Shown here: positions 46,806 to 60,100 of the stretch, piece by piece
Position numbering within the stretch: position 1 is the first letter of the stretch
Layout: each line of letters begins with the position of its first letter
Source of the DNA: Fomitopsis serialis
Lineage: Eukaryota > Basidiomycota > Agaricomycetes > Polyporales > Fomitopsidaceae
Length of the DNA stretch: 64,000 nt
NCBI RefSeq assembly: GCF_022376445.1
Contig: NW_025955032.1
Location: forward strand, 1-64,000
Direction: 5' to 3'
Position numbers and translations under genes: made by a program
Notes under the pieces: generated by a model
What the model saw: the letters and a program-made list of their open reading frames with translations, nothing else
Database searches by the model: none
What the model was told of the DNA's origin: nothing

Positions 46806-49193
46806 ATGCCGTATAACGATTCTGACGCCTATCCAGCTATGATTCCCTTTACCTCGTTGCCCACGGGCCCAGCCCCGAGGGACACTCCTTCTGGCCGCGA
46901 ACTCCGCAAAACTGGTACGTTGAACACCCGCAAGTCGTGGCGAATGCACGCTGACACGCAAGATCAGCTCTCTGCAAGCCTCACTCGATGCCTGCCCAGC
47001 CGAGCGTGCACAGTGCCAGTGGCAGCGTCCTCAGCAGCGACAACGGCACGCAGTGGCAACGGCGGAGACACGAAGACTGGGTCAAGGAGCAATACCGCGG
47101 CAAGATCGTGTGGAACTTCGATCCAGCGAAGTTCATCCAGGCTGTCTGGGGCTTTGGACCCGAGGATGTACCACCCAGACGATTTACGAGCGCGGGAAGA
47201 CCTAGCGAAGGCTCCGCTCCGCTTTCCTTCGACAAGGCGTCCTTGCGTGCCTACTTGCTGGAGCGGAGGGAGAGGAAGTGCTACGTGCCGCTGGCGAACA
47301 TAGCTAACGGGCTGCTGAATCAAATGTACGGCCTGAAGAGCAGCCAGCAGCGCGAACGTCGCGCGTTCCCGGCGCAGTTCAGGAAGCGCGACAGGAAGTA
47401 CGAAGGCCGCTACATGGACGAGCGAGTCGATCGCGATATGACCTTCGGTACGGTGGAATTGACTCCTGGAAAGTGGCCGCAATGGGACTTCGAGGCCGCT
47501 TTCATGGAGATCAAGAAAACGAAGACCGACCCTGTACTGAGTCGCACAGAGCTGCTGCTGATCGATACGGACGCATATCGTGTCGTGGAGAAAGGCAAAC
47601 GCAAACGAGCATCTGCAGAGGACGGGACCGAATTGCCGAAGGCGAAGCGAGCACGGTGTATGCCCACGGACGATTCGGGAGAAGCCCAGGACGCTCCTGC
47701 CGCCACGGACATACAGGCAAAGGAGGCCGATCCCGTGCGGCCTCAGGAGGTCAATATGACGCACAACGAGGCAGAAGCGGTGCAGTACATGAACCACTTG
47801 CTGTCGTCCAACGTGCGGTCGTTCGGGATAGGCTGGCTGGTCGAGGACACCAACATGCGCTTGTACTACGGCGATCGGATGGGCATCGTCGTGACGAGGA
47901 AGTTCAAGTTCCTTCAACGCGAAGAATCTGGGCTTTTCATGAGATGCGTTGCGGCTATGGGTCAGGCGAGCGTGCACGGTATGGGGATTTTCCGTGATCT
48001 GCATTTTCCGGAAAACAAGCAGAAGGAGACGGAGTTCGAGCGGTACGAGGGCTCTCAGTTGCGCATAACGGCGCGGCGGCCTGATGCCTCTGAGCCCGAG
48101 CCGTTCGAATTCGACGTCGACGTCGACGGCAAGACGAGGTGGATATACACACAATACGGAGCGCTGGGTCGGGGCACAAGCGTCATCCCGATCAAAGCGA
48201 CGCTGGAGACAGACACGTACAAGCACTTCAAGACCGACAAGCTCGTAGCGAAGATTGCCTGGCCAGATGCGCTGCGCTCGGCGGAGGACTCCGTCATTAT
48301 CGCCGTGCGTAAAAGGCTGAGCGAGGCAAAGCGGGAGTACCTACCGCACATCGTGGACCTGAAATGCTATGTGAGCCGTACGATCGAGGAGATGAAGCTG
48401 CCTCGGGCTGCGATGGGCCTCGCCCGTGATGAAGCTGACGAGCGCGTCTGCCGGGTGCTTGTAATGCAGTGCTACCAACGGCTCGAAATGGTCGAGTCCG
48501 TTGACGATTTCAAGAAGGTGTATACTGACGTCGTGCGAGGTGTGTGCCAGCGTCATTGTGTCTGTTTGTTGCATCTGACTGACGAGGGTTGTAGCTCACT
48601 ATTGGGTATGGACGACGTCGCGCATTCTGCATGCTGATATCAGCACAAACAACATCATGTGGATCCGCAAAGATGGCAAACTGTATGGTGTTCTCTGCGA
48701 CTGGGATCTAGCGGAGAACGATGGCATGCACGGCAACAGTCAATCGACGCGCACTCACGAGTATGCTGGCGCCGAAGGACAATCTGCGTCCGCCTCGGCC
48801 ACGGTGGCTGACGGCACTGCAACGACAGCCGACGCAGGGGAAGCCACGTCGAGCGATTCGCCGAAGAAGGCAAGGTACCGCACGGGCACGGGTCCGTTTA
48901 TGGCCCTGGACCTCCTGCGCTCGAGCCCGCCCCCATCCCACCTCTACCGTCACGACCTCGAAGCCTTCTTCTGGTTGCTCGCGTATGTCTGCGCGGTGTG
49001 GGACCCGGACAAGCGGAAGTTCGGCCACCTGGACGCGTGGGAGCGGGCGACGTTGGTTGAGATTGGCGGCCGCAAGCAGATCTTTTTACAAAACCGTAAT
49101 GTCTACGACGAGACGTTCAAACGAGCCCATCCATCTCTGAAACATCTCGTGGCCCACGAGCCGGAGGCGGGCTGGACCTCGAAGCTGCCCTAA
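46806..49193 (+). CDS. FunK1 fungal-type protein kinase, copy B
   Basis: Exon 1 starts MPYNDSDAYPAMIPF at 46806; introns follow at about 46917-46968 (GTACGTTG...GATCAG) and 48541-48594 (GTGTGTGC...TTGTAG). Exon 2 (MPAQPSVHSASGSVLSSDNG onward) is very close to copy A. The kinase core has LHADISTNNIMW, so the usual HRD Arg is Ala while the Asp remains, then VLCDWDLAEND and YRHDLEAFFWLLAYV. The frame stops at 49193 after WTSKLP. Sequence aligned to the last 60 or so residues of copy A continues out of frame to about 49350 (LEAQRDSQISYEIFMEILGA), so the C-terminus seems truncated. Reduced activity is possible but not shown. Confidence 0.85.
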
Positions 49194-49385
49194 AGTTGCC
49201 ATCCTCGAGAGCCTGGCGTCGAACGTCATCTGCTTGCGCACATGGATGCGGGGCCCCGCATACGAGGCTCAGATCACGATGCTTGAGGCCCAACGCGACA
49301 GCCAGATCTCATATGAGATATTCATGGAGATCCTCGGAGCGCCTCTTGATGTTAAGAAACATTCGGGTGAGCGATTGCCTTGGCG

Positions 49386-51305
49386 GTCATCTTTAGCTAC
49401 ATAGTATGTTTCCTTACTCTCGCTGGAGGACATATTCTCTCCGTCGGTAGTTGTGAATCGTCTGTGGTGTACCTCATATTCTCTGATCTCGTGTTCAATG
49501 ATGACGTTACACCACTTCGTACAAACTCGTCGACGAACATGTCGCTCTGTATATGTTACTCTCAATCCACGTACAGATTGGTCACGCCAAATCTTCCCGC
49601 TCTATTTACGCTATGATGGCTTCGGTGTCTAGGCCCTCGACGTCCAACGCTCTCACTGTGTGTGACCACACCCCGCGTGCATCACATGTAGCGTATATCC
49701 TTTTTGTCCCCCCATAGAAACAGTGCCGGTATAGTAGGGACATTGCATAGGAAGTGCAACCAAAGGAGTCGAAGAGGCCCCGTCCTTTGGAGGCCGAGGC
49801 GTGGGGAATTTGGCTCTCGTCATGCGCCCTAAAACCAAAGCGGTAATGTCATTCTCGAAACAGGAGACAAAGTACGTCCACACAGCCTTGCTGCCCGAGG
49901 AGTCCATCGTGCCTACGCCACTGCAGAGGACGCCGTTCCACCTAGTGCTCAATGTCGTCAGCAACGTCGCCCAAAGGGATGGAGGCCAATCGACTTGTGC
50001 TGTACGACACGACCGACATCATCTCGTCAACCATGACGCACGGTCGCGCGAGAGTCGCACGACTTACACGGGGCCCAGCACCCACAGGAACTGTATCCAC
50101 GGTGTCAGTTGGCCCTACGCCGCATTGTCACTGACAGCTATTCCCGTTCATCCCGAGTGTTTGGCCGGCCAACTGCGTTGCACCGCATCGGTGGCGACCG
50201 CGGCACGTAAAAGGGTCCGCCGATGCTTATCGTCACCAGTCGTTCTTGCTGTCAACAGGTGCGTAAGTGCCTCGTAAGTGCGTCCGGGGACGGTAGCGAC
50301 TCGGACGCACTGACATTTCCAAATTCCACACTTCGAGAGTCTAATCTTGTTCAAGTCCCGCGATTCCCGGTTACAACGTCGAAGGTAGCAAGTAAGGTTA
50401 AAGTGCACAGAACCCAGTACTCACCTGCTGCCGGAAGCACTTAGCACCGTAGCTCCAATGCCGCCTCGGACTCAATGCAAACAGCCTGGCGGTATTGCCC
50501 GTACGAGCGTCGGGCCGCCTCACAGCCGCGGCTATTACATGAAGCCTTGCATATTCGTCCGGCGCCGTCGAGCAAGCTTAGCCGCGACCCACAGACGCAG
50601 CCCCGAATCGGAGTCGATCAGCGTTGAAGACCGGAGTGGTCGGGAGTCGAGACCGTGGATGGAGGACGAGGACGGAGGCTCCCGGGACCGGCGCCTGTCG
50701 AGGCCACTCAGATCAAGATCTGTGCATCGGACACCGCGCGACAGCCTGGCGACGCCGTCTCCACTTCGAAGTTCGATATCACATACGCACCTCAAAATCA
50801 CGGGCCCCACAGATGAGGGTCCCCGGAGCACGAGATAACACACATGAATCCAGCGCGAACGCATGCCTAGCTACCACATCATCTCGCAACCGGACCTTCG
50901 CTATCGCAACAAACGCGGAAGGCACTCCAGGACAGGCGAGATTGTGGCGAGATTGCGACGAGAGGCACCCCCAATGCTACGGAACCGGGGTGGGCCGATC
51001 GCGACCTGAGATGCGGGTTTAGGACGGCGGAGCCACATGGGCTGGACAACCATCGGGGCAGCCGGTCTGACGATCTGAAGTCCCTGCCCGTCGGTCCCGA
51101 CATGTTGACGCAGATTCCACGACGCGGGGCGGTGTCGGAGCCGCTTTCATGATCGGAGTCGACGAGAATATGCACGCGTCGGACTTGCACAAGTAGATAC
51201 AGGTATCCCAGAATAAGCAAGCTCCGTCAATAATTATCACGAACCAACCTTAGCTATCCCGTCTAGCCTGTCTACACAACAGTGGAAGGTATGTGTGCCT
51301 CGCAC
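49386..51305. other. Intergenic, 1.9 kb
   Basis: After the end of FunK1-B homology near 49385 I find no gene with recognisable motifs. Frames at 49801-50277 and 50458-50838 are polar and unstructured. A B-box-like GTTCAAGTCC near 50352 has no matching tRNA stems. Confidence 0.4.
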
Positions 51306-52851
51306 TCACGTCTCGGACTGCGCCTTCGCCCGGGGCCGCGCTCTCCATCCGCCATCCAAATGGTCCAGCAAGCCCTGCACCTCCTTTACCGCGCCCTTTC
51401 TCTCCTTCCGGGCCTCCTCCCATTCGCCCTCTGCCGTGATGGCGTCCAGTCTCAGCAGCGACTGGAGGAGCAGCTCGCCCAGTCTTCGGTGCTCCAGCTC
51501 AATGTCGGTGTTGCGTCCTCCGAGCTGCGTTGTCTTCGGCCCAGGCACAGCGGCGGGCTGGGTGTGGGAGCGGAGGTATTGAGGACGGGGTCGAGCGTCG
51601 TGAGGAATGCTTCGACGTCTGGCTTGAGCGTGAGCCGCACGGCATCGAGTTCACCGCGGATCTGCGCGACTGTGGAAGCTTCCGTGCGCTCTGCGGGCTT
51701 CTCCTTGTGTTTGTGCCGCTTCGATGTGGGAGGGACATCACCGCTGCCGACCACAGCAATGGTTGAGTTTAGTTTGATGCCATATGCGGATACTAGAGGA
51801 CACAATGACGTGGGGGGTCAGCGAATGCACGGACGATAAGCGGCGGATGACATCGCTAGTACAGGAACACCGGGCACAATACATGTTATGATGCGAGGTG
51901 CAGCGCGAGCGTGGCGAGTCGAAATAAACGGTGACGTCAGGTGGTCTGTGCGAAGGGAGATGGCGGGCAGTGATACGCCGAATTGGTGGTGGGCGTGATA
52001 GGGCGAGTGAATGGCCCGGCGGCTGTCCGCGCTGTGACGCCATGGGGCAGACCTCGTGCTCCCGCTCGATCGTGAGGCGGAGCGGAGCTCGCCGTTGCGA
52101 AGGATCACGAATGTGCGAGATGCGACTGAGAAGAATATCGATGCTCCGCAACGCCAGGCAGGCATCGCGAAAAGGTCCGACAGTATGGCGGACAACGGCT
52201 GGCGGAAGTTGATGCAGGCAGGAAAGCGGTACTTACTCGGTGCGTTGTCGTCCCTCATGACGGCGCCGGCGTGGACGAGCTTGAAGGATTGAGGGTCCAA
52301 TTGAGTGTACGTCGCGATTTCATGTCGGATCTCCGCCAACTTTGCGTCGGGCGCGGGAAGCGGGAAATGCAGCCTGCGGACGGGGCGATCGTGACGGGAG
52401 GGATACCGGGGGAAGTATCGCGCGGGGATACAATAGATGGCGGAGCGATAGTGGCCGAGGATGTGTGTGAGTACGAAACGAGGTTGGCGCAGAGGGGAAG
52501 CGAGACAAAGATGGACGCCAGGATACGCGTACGAGAGGAGACGACGTCAGAGAACGCGACATGACAATGATATGGCCAACGCACCGTTCCCTACCCCATT
52601 TCACGGTGTAGCTCATGTCGCGCTTCTTTGCGCTGCGTTCCTCGTGGATGTGCCTGACCTGCACGTATGCGACGCGGAGGAGGATGACTAGGATCGGAAC
52701 GACTGCAACAGGCTGTCAGCTTAGAGTCGCGTTTCGCAGCACCGTGCGCACCAAAAGCGAGGGGCGAGTTCACGCTGGATGCGAAGGAGCGTAGGTCGCG
52801 GAGGGCAGAGGAAAGGGACGAGGACAATGCTTCGACCGTTGTGGAGCTCAT
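51306..52851 (-). CDS. BAG-domain co-chaperone with TM and ubiquitin-like domain
   Basis: BAG proteins bind the Hsp70 ATPase domain and release nucleotide. Here exon 1 (MSSTTVEALSSSLSSALRDL onward) joins through a 49-nt intron to VVPILVILLRVAYV, a TM helix, then RHIHEERSAKKRDMSYTVKW. A ubiquitin-like region follows (LHFPLPAPDAKLAEIRHEIA, QLDPQSFKLVHAGAVM, APISAYGIKLNSTIAVVG). A basic linker comes next, and then the BAG helices (VAQIRGELDAVRLTLKPDVE and ELEHRRLGELLLQSLLRLDA, ending EVQGLLDHLDGGW). The layout matches membrane-anchored BAG proteins such as fission yeast Bag101/Bag102. It is divergent from the MAPKK gene 275 bp away. One base is missing near 51557-51563. Confidence 0.85.
51793..52236 (-). 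other. Unusually long intron (444 nt) in the BAG gene
   Basis: The donor GTAAGT begins at 52236 and the acceptor CTCTAG ends at 51793. Joining A to TA gives Ile in NAP-I-SAYGIK, inside the ubiquitin-like fold, so the splice is well supported. Other introns here are about 45-60 nt. Confidence 0.75.
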
Positions 52852-52862
52852 GTTGAGCTCAT
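52848..52862 (-). promoter_or_regulatory. Four-codon upstream ORF overlapping the BAG start
   Basis: ATG AGC TCA ACA TGA precedes the main start, and its stop TGA overlaps the main ATG as ATGA (main start 52851-52849). Both begin Met-Ser-Ser-Thr because the word ATGAGCTC is tandemly duplicated. Scanning ribosomes would meet the short ORF first. Confidence 0.55.
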
Positions 52863-53059
52863 GGCCAGCTCGCTGAGAGGCGGTGGCGTCGAACGGGGAG
52901 GTGGCTGAGGAATGGGACTCCGCGCGAAATGAAATGCGGGGAAAAGGGAGGAACGTGGGAGAACGTTGACGAACAATCGGATTAGGAAGGAGTGCCGGGC
53001 GGCCACGGTGGCTGAGAGCGCAGCGCGTCGACGCTCATTCGCGGACAGGAGAGAGCCCG

Positions 53060-53067
53060 TTTATAAT
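53060..53067 (+). promoter_or_regulatory. TATA-like element of the MAPKK gene
   Basis: TTTATAAT lies about 60 nt before the ATG at 53126, followed by a CT-rich leader (CCTCATCCTCTCC). Confidence 0.45.
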
Positions 53068-53125
53068 CCTCATCCTCTCCCCGACGCTGCTGCCTGCCGC
53101 CCCCCTCCGCCCTCCTCCGTCCGCC

Positions 53126-55154
53126 ATGTCTGACCCCGCCTCCCACCAGGACGGCCCCGCCGTGCACCCCGGCCACGCCATCCACCCGCGCCCCGCGCCC
53201 GCCGGCACCCGCAGTAGCGTCGCCGGCCTCCTCAACAACCGCCGCCCCCTCGGGTCCACTCCCATTCCGCCCTCCCTGCAGGCAAAGATGGCTGCGGTGA
53301 GTACCCCCATCGCCCCCCATCGCACCCATATCGCTCCGCATCCTCCAGGGGCACATCGCTGACCCGTGTCTTTGTTCCGCTAGTTCGCCCAGAGGAGTCA
53401 GCAGTCACCCGGCAGCGGACCCAGGGTCATGGACGGCGCCGTAGCTGCTGGACTCGCCGACCTCTCACTCGGAGATCGACCCGCGGCAGCGCCCAGCCTG
53501 CGCGCCCCCGCGTCGTCGCCCGGGCCCTCGCGCCCTGGCCCTCCCATGGGTGGACTAGCAGCGCGGCGCGTCAAGGCTGGTGTGCCTAAGCTCAGCCCGA
53601 ACGATGTGCCCGGCGGCTTACACCTCCCACCAGTCGGTGCGGGCCCGCAGGGCGCTGGTCTTGGTGTCGGACGACCAATGATGGACGATGAGCCTCAGCG
53701 GCGACCGGCCCAGAATAACTTCTCAACGCCATTTTCCAACTTCAGCAAGATTGTGTACGTGTTGCATCGCCCGTCTTCTGTGGCCTGGTGATTGACCGGA
53801 TCTTGAATTACAGAGACGCATCCGGAGCGCTCCACTTCGGCGGAAAAGCCATCCTTCACGCCCAGGGTGTCAATTTTAACAACGGGGCATCGTTCTCAAT
53901 CAACATGTCACAGCTGCAGTTGGAGGACGAGCTCGGGAAGGGCGCATATGGTACAGTTCGGAAGGTGCTGCATAAACCCACAAATGTTGCGATGGCTATG
54001 AAGGTGCGTTTCTCTGCATGATTTCGTCGCACACTTCGGCTGAACACGGGCTGTCGCCATCATTTCATTAGGAGATCAGACTGGAACTGGACGATTCGAA
54101 ACTCAGTGCCATCCTGATGGAGCTGGACATCCTCCACCGCGCCGTCGCGCCGGAAATCGTAGAGTTCTATGGAGCATTCTTCATTGAGTCGTACGTTTCC
54201 GAGCATCCGGCTACATGTACCGAACACATGCTAAAACGTCGGAACAGATGCGTGTACTACTGCATGGAGTATATGGATGCTGGTTCATTAGACAAGCTTC
54301 AGTGCGCGGGCGTACCGGAGGATGTACTCGCCCGCGTCACAGGAGCTATGGTCCGCGGGCTGAAGTTCTTGAAGGACGAATTACAGATCATACATCGCGG
54401 TGAGTATACCGGGACGCCCCCTATTGTAGTTCCTCTATATTGATTCCGACAAAGACGTGAAACCCACGAACGTGCTCGTCAACAGGAAAGGCCACATCAA
54501 ACTCTGCGACTTCGGTGTCTCCGGGCAGCTGGAGAAGTCTTTGGCCAAGACAAATATCGGGTGTCAGAGTTATATGGCGGTGCGTCCCGCAACATGAATC
54601 CTCTCATCACCATCGCTCATTCCCGGCTTACCCTATCCTATTTCTTCGCACCTTATAGCCCGAGCGGATCAAGGGGGAGTCGCAGAACAACGTTAGCACG
54701 TACACCGTTTCCTCCGACGTATGGTCGTTGGGTCTCTCGATGATCGAGATGGCGATAGGGCGGTATCCATACCCGCCGGAGACGTATGCCAACGTGTTCG
54801 CGCAGCTCACCGCGATCGTGCACGGCGACCCGCCGGAACTGCCGGAAGGCTTCTCGGACGCGAGCCGTGACTTTGTCGCGCGGTGCCTACACAAGGTGCC
54901 CGAGATGCGCGCAAGCTATGCGGAGTTGCTAGTGAGTCCTCTTTTTCATGGCAAAGTGCAGCGCTATGTTTTGGGTTAGGTCAACTCAATTCGTGTTGCG
55001 CGCAGGACCATCCATTCTTGCAGGCCGACCGCAAGCGGTCCGTGGACATGCCGAATGGGTCGACGAAGCGATGGAACACCGCCAGAGGAAGCTAGCGGAA
55101 GAGCGGCAGCAGAAGCTGCTGCAGGAAACGTCGTCAGCGCCTCCGTCGGTCTGA
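53126..55154 (+). CDS. PBS2: MAP kinase kinase of the HOG stress pathway (Pbs2/Wis1 type)
   Basis: It phosphorylates the Hog1-type MAPK on osmotic and other stress. The N-terminal 200 or so residues are Pro/Gly-rich. The kinase domain shows the Gly loop [15 protein letters not shown] (ATP Lys), [53 protein letters not shown] with an intron inside [22 protein letters not shown] (activation-loop Ser and Thr) and [17 protein letters not shown]. These blocks match Pbs2/Wis1 more closely than other MAPKKs. It ends with a Glu/Gln-rich tail to the stop at 55154. One base is missing near 55048-55052 (GACATG-CC), just before [18 protein letters not shown]. Confidence 0.92.
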
Positions 55155-56267
55155 CCCTGGCCGCGGATGCTGACGCCCTATTCGCAGCCTCGACGGAGGC
55201 GCAGACTAGAGTGCTACGCGCACGGTGGTGCTGGCACTCGCTTCGCGCTGAAAGGACATCATGGAATGCGTGCCTTGGTCGCTCGTGACACCTCAGTCTT
55301 ACCCTGGTCGTCAGTCCGTTCATGTCGCGCCACTGTCCTATCGTTGGATCGTGGGCGCTACCGGCCACGAAACCAAACAGTATCCCACTCTCGCGTCGCC
55401 TTCTACACACATACCGCCAGGCTTACCGCGAGCCCGGAGACCCGAAATGTTTGGCAACGGATGCATATTTGGCCACCACACAGGCACTCAACGCAGGACA
55501 GAACGCAGACGACACTGAGGAAGGCAAGAGCGATGACAGGGCCCGTCTGGGATCGTAGGAACCTGCAGGATTCCACACGCGCCCGGGGGCCCGTGCGACA
55601 GGCTTCGTCCTTGACTTTCTCCCAAACACAACGGTACTTTTGCAGATCGGTTACATACACAATCGACCACTGTAGATTATGCGTCACCCCGCGGGCGGGT
55701 GCTCGGCGGGCTAATCGACCATCACTATCCTCCCCTTTCCCCTTTCACCTCCCACACACATTGCATTACGTCTCACCCCACCGACATCTCCATCCGTACG
55801 GTTGTCATTTGTCTCTCTGTGCTTGCTCTTACAGTACTGTACAGCGCTCTGTGCCATGTCAAGCATGGTGTCTTTAGTTCGCCGGGGCGGCCCATATACA
55901 CGCACGGGCGCGTCTCCCGGTGGTCGGATTCGAGTTTGCAACGAGCTTATCACTGTATCCATACTATACTGTAACTTATGCAATTCATCATCGAGCCTTG
56001 CATTCACCTCCATCGCTGGGCGTGAGGTTGCCCACTGTGAGTCGAAGCGGTGCGAAGGTGGCACGCCGCAAGGCGCGTTTCGTATAGCGCGCGTCTACGC
56101 GCGCAGTGACACGTACGCGACGGTCTACTTTGACTTACACCTATACGCGTTCCACGCCCTGTTACGCATTCCTTCTCCTAACCCGTGTTGCTGTGTGGAC
56201 TGAGCTTGCGACACTCGAATAAGCCGCCACTCAACCTGAAGATCTATCACAAAAGCCAGGAGACAAC
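55155..56267. other. Intergenic, 1.1 kb
   Basis: This is 3' flank of the MAPKK gene and the upstream region of GOT1. The stretch 55720-55860 is CT-rich. No motif-bearing frame is seen. Confidence 0.4.
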
Positions 56268-56903
56268 ATGTGGCTCACGGACGGGCAGAGTACGTCTTCA
56301 GGTCGTTCCTGGAGTAATGGCTAACCTCCGTTATAGAGATTGGCGTGGCGCTCACCTCCTTCGGAGGCCTTTTCATGCTGCTGGGTGTTGTGCTCTTCTT
56401 CGATGGAGCATTGCTCGCGCTAGGCAACGTGCGTACCGGCCACCACCTCTGTACTGACCACAGACAGACCCACGACCTCCCCAGGTTCTCTTCCTCGCAG
56501 GGCTGACGCTCATCATCGGCCCGCACAAAACGTTCTACTTCTTCGCGCGGAGACAGAAGCTCCGCGGGACGGCATGCTTCATCGGCGGCATCCTCCTCGT
56601 GTTCTTGAAGTGGCCGTTCGTGGGGATGGTCGTGGAGACGTTTGGGTTCTTGAACCTGTTTGGGTACGTCGATGTTTTCTGGCGGTTCGGAGTGGTCGTG
56701 AACTGATGCGGCGTGCGTAGGGATTTCTTCCCAGTGATCCTCACTTTCTTGCGGCAACTGCCCGGGGTCGGGCATGTACTGACATTGCCGTACATACGAG
56801 ACGTGAGTCTTCGAGCCTTCAGTAGTATTTCTCTCTTCTCACTGGACTGTGTGCCTGGTAGGTTGCAGATCGTATAGCGGGATCACGTACATCCATTGTA
56901 TGA
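56268..56903 (+). CDS. GOT1: Got1-type vesicle transport protein
   Basis: It is a small tetraspanning membrane protein of ER-to-Golgi and endosome-to-Golgi transport. The start MWLTDGQ is split by an intron from KIGVALTSFGGLFMLLGVVL (the A-AG join gives Lys). The next exons encode VLFLAGLTLIIGPHKTFYFF with ARRQKLRGT, FIGGILLVFLKWPFVGMVVE, FPVILTFLRQLPGVGHVLTL, and the end VADRIAGSRTSIV at 56903. Four hydrophobic helices, length and order match the family. All introns are 45-65 nt and keep frame. It is convergent with the next gene. Confidence 0.92.
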
Positions 56904-57175
56904 CATTATCATGCGCAATACATATCCTTTCGAGCGTGAACATACATGCTAAGAGTGAGACGGCAGACATATCCGAAATTCCTTCGACCTTCGGGTCTCG
57001 AGACACTCTTATATGAAGGCACGACGATCATGTTCATGACATTACACTCGTGTATACCATGGAAGAGCAAGGAAAAAGCGATCGATATGATACAGAGTAC
57101 AAGACAATGTTCTCCGGAGGCAACTGCACACCATGATATAGCTGGACAACGAATGTAAGACCAAAGTGTAGCTGA

Positions 57176-60100
57176 CTAGTTCACCGGGTTGGCAGCTCGC
57201 CGCCACAGCCGAATCTGGTCTCGAATCTCTGCCATAGTTGCTGTGGCGTGCACGCATGCTTTCAGCTCGAGTGAGTCATCGCTCGTAGGGCGATCCCACA
57301 AGACACTCATCGCAACCTCCATCTGAATACGAAATGTCTATTAGCTCCGAATGGTGGCAGGACAATCCCTCCACATACCTTCTCACTCAATACATCGAAT
57401 TCCTCCTCTAGAGTGTCTCTCACCGCGTCAGTTACCCCGCCCAATCGAGTCAATAGTACATTCGCTCCATCATGAAAGGCGGAGTTCTTGTGCGTGGCCA
57501 CGTATTCGTTGAATAATGCCTGCCAGACCAGTCAGCAAGTCTCGCTCTCACTGACGACGCATGCATACCTTCCGCCGAGCTGTTGAGCCCCTCCCGGTTT
57601 GCTGTGCTGCGTCTTCATACCCGGGTTTGAGCACCCTCATAATGTGGGGAGCCAGGCACCGGCTGGCCTCCTTCTGTTCGTCGCTGATGACTTCGTGCAC
57701 AATGTCCACTATTTCGTCAAGAATATTCTCCAACTCCTTCTTGCCTTGCTCTGCTCGGTCACGCGCAAGATCATTCAACAGCGGGGTTGCGGATTCCACA
57801 ACCTCTGTCAATGCCTTCCCGACAATGCCGGCCACATCTTCCATGAGGTCTACTGATTGAGTGTTGAACGTGTTCGACCAGTGCACCGCGATCTTGCGCA
57901 TGAATGGCACGGTAAGATTGACGTTGAGGTCTTGCCGCCATGAACCATGTCGACGGAGTGCTGACAGAAAATATGAAAATCTCGTCATTGGTCCCAGTCT
58001 TCATAGAGGAACTCACTAGCTTTGTATGTGGCCCAATGCATCCCGGTGGCAAACTCGGTTGAGATCTTTTCCGCGCTCTCTGCAGCCTATACCAACCACG
58101 ACGCAATGAATGAGCAAGGCAAGACACACTGAGATCGTACCAGATTGCTGTCTTACTTTGAGAGCGGCTTCTCGGCACCTCCGTTCCATGGATCCAGAAA
58201 TACGGTCTTGTAGCTTGAGACACCTGTTCTGTGCCACCTCGTGAAGCTCCTGTAATCGGACGCCGAGGGGAAGACATCAGGGTGTATCCCCACGGCGGAC
58301 AGACTGACACACCTCCTTCAGTTTACACGCAAGCCCTGTGCCGCTTGTCGAATCCGATTGCCACCGTTTCCTCATAACCTCGCGGTCACTCTTCGCGACA
58401 TCTTCAAGGTTGATATCTTGAGCATATGAGTGAATCGACTCGGCTAGTGCATCCAGGCGTTCCAAAAGGCCAAGACAGGCAACCCTGCGACGAACATTGC
58501 CAAGGTTGCGACACCACTCTTGTATCGTAGGGATGCCCGTAGACTCTGCGTCAAAAAAGGTGTTTGGGAGCCCGTCTCCGACCACATGCGCTATTAGATT
58601 GCAGAAGAGATGAGCATATTGAGGCGTAGTACCAGAGGACAGATATCCTAGTAAGTACCTTGGATGCGTAGATAGTCAACTGCACTGCAGCTCAGAACGG
58701 GCGGGTTGATACGAGAGTAGTCTACCATGTGGTGACGGAGAACAATGTGAGTTGCAGTGAGGCAGAAGGCAAACAAGACGGCCCACCTCTTGAGGGAACG
58801 CCTGGGTCGTAGTTATCTGGGTCGTTTTCCTCTGCGGCTGTATCTAGGACGAAGCATATAAGGCCTCACATCGGCTGAGAGCGACCTCCAGACCAATCGC
58901 ACCCACCTTCCAGATCCTTCAGTTGCTTGACGAATTTTCGCTTCATGACGTTGACACTTTCCTGCCCATCGAATGAACTTTCAAACAGAGAGATACACGG
59001 GAAACAACACACCCTGGATCGCATCTGAGCACAAAGCACACGCTTCTTGATTACTAACTCATGAATCGCTTTCTGAAGCTCCACTCGCTTGATGTGGTTT
59101 CGAATTTGCTCGTCGGCTTGAGTAACTTCCGCATCGATTTCGCTTGATGGGAGCGCAGATGTGCACTTCGATCCTCCTCCTTCCTCCCCATGACCGGGCT
59201 GAGGCACAGAGGTGGTCGCATCAGAGTCCTGCGACGAGAGTGCGCATAGCTTTCAAAGTTTGAACAATATCAGTGCGTTATGATGATTGCTAACCTGACG
59301 AATTTCATGGTGTTCCGTTGTACGGTGTTCCGCCGTATCAGTACGAGCTTTCTTCGATGCAATTTCAGAGCATCTGACAGATCTGCGCCGCTTTTTGTTC
59401 AAGCTCAGATCTGTCTCAATGCCGGAGAGTTCCTTCCTGAGTTTGCCCTCCGTCTCAACGATATCCTTTAGGCCAGTTTCGTCATCATCTAAGTTGCTGC
59501 CACCAAGGACCTCCGACGGAGAAATGTCGTCCGTCTTCGTTGCTGTAGAATAAAGCGAGGGCTTTGGAGAGGTACAGAATCAGGGCAGACTCGGTAGTGC
59601 TTACCGATCAGTGTTATACGACCATCTTCGTATGACCCATCTTGCGTAGTACACATCCAGGCATCAGTCTGCACGCCAATACATGATCTAAAGGCATGCT
59701 TACCCACTAATCGAGAGAAACCATGGTCAGCATAATGCAGGAATATAGATCGTCTCACTCACTCAGTAGTTGCATCCGGAATGCGGCATTCGTTAGGTCT
59801 ACATGCATACCAGATTTAGTATGAGCCAATCACTTAATCTTGTTTGGCTCACCTTTAGCATTCTTATCGTCAATGGCGCGTGTGATCGGCATCACAACCC
59901 AGGTGTGGCTGCATTGCTTCATGTAGGCCGTCGCAATGCTGGCGCGAGCGCGATTTGTGTCAGCAGTGCCAGGTAAGTCGACTAAGACTGATCCCGATGA
60001 TAAGGCCGGGGAATTGCAATATATCTTGACTGCCTTAACAAGCGGCCACAGTTCGCGGTTCAAAGGAGCACTGCTGGAGTGTACATTGCTCCTGCTCGCA

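Noticed and set aside
50335..50380. tRNA gene on the plus strand (GTTCAAGTCC)
   Set aside because: No T stem, anticodon arm or acceptor stem fits around it.
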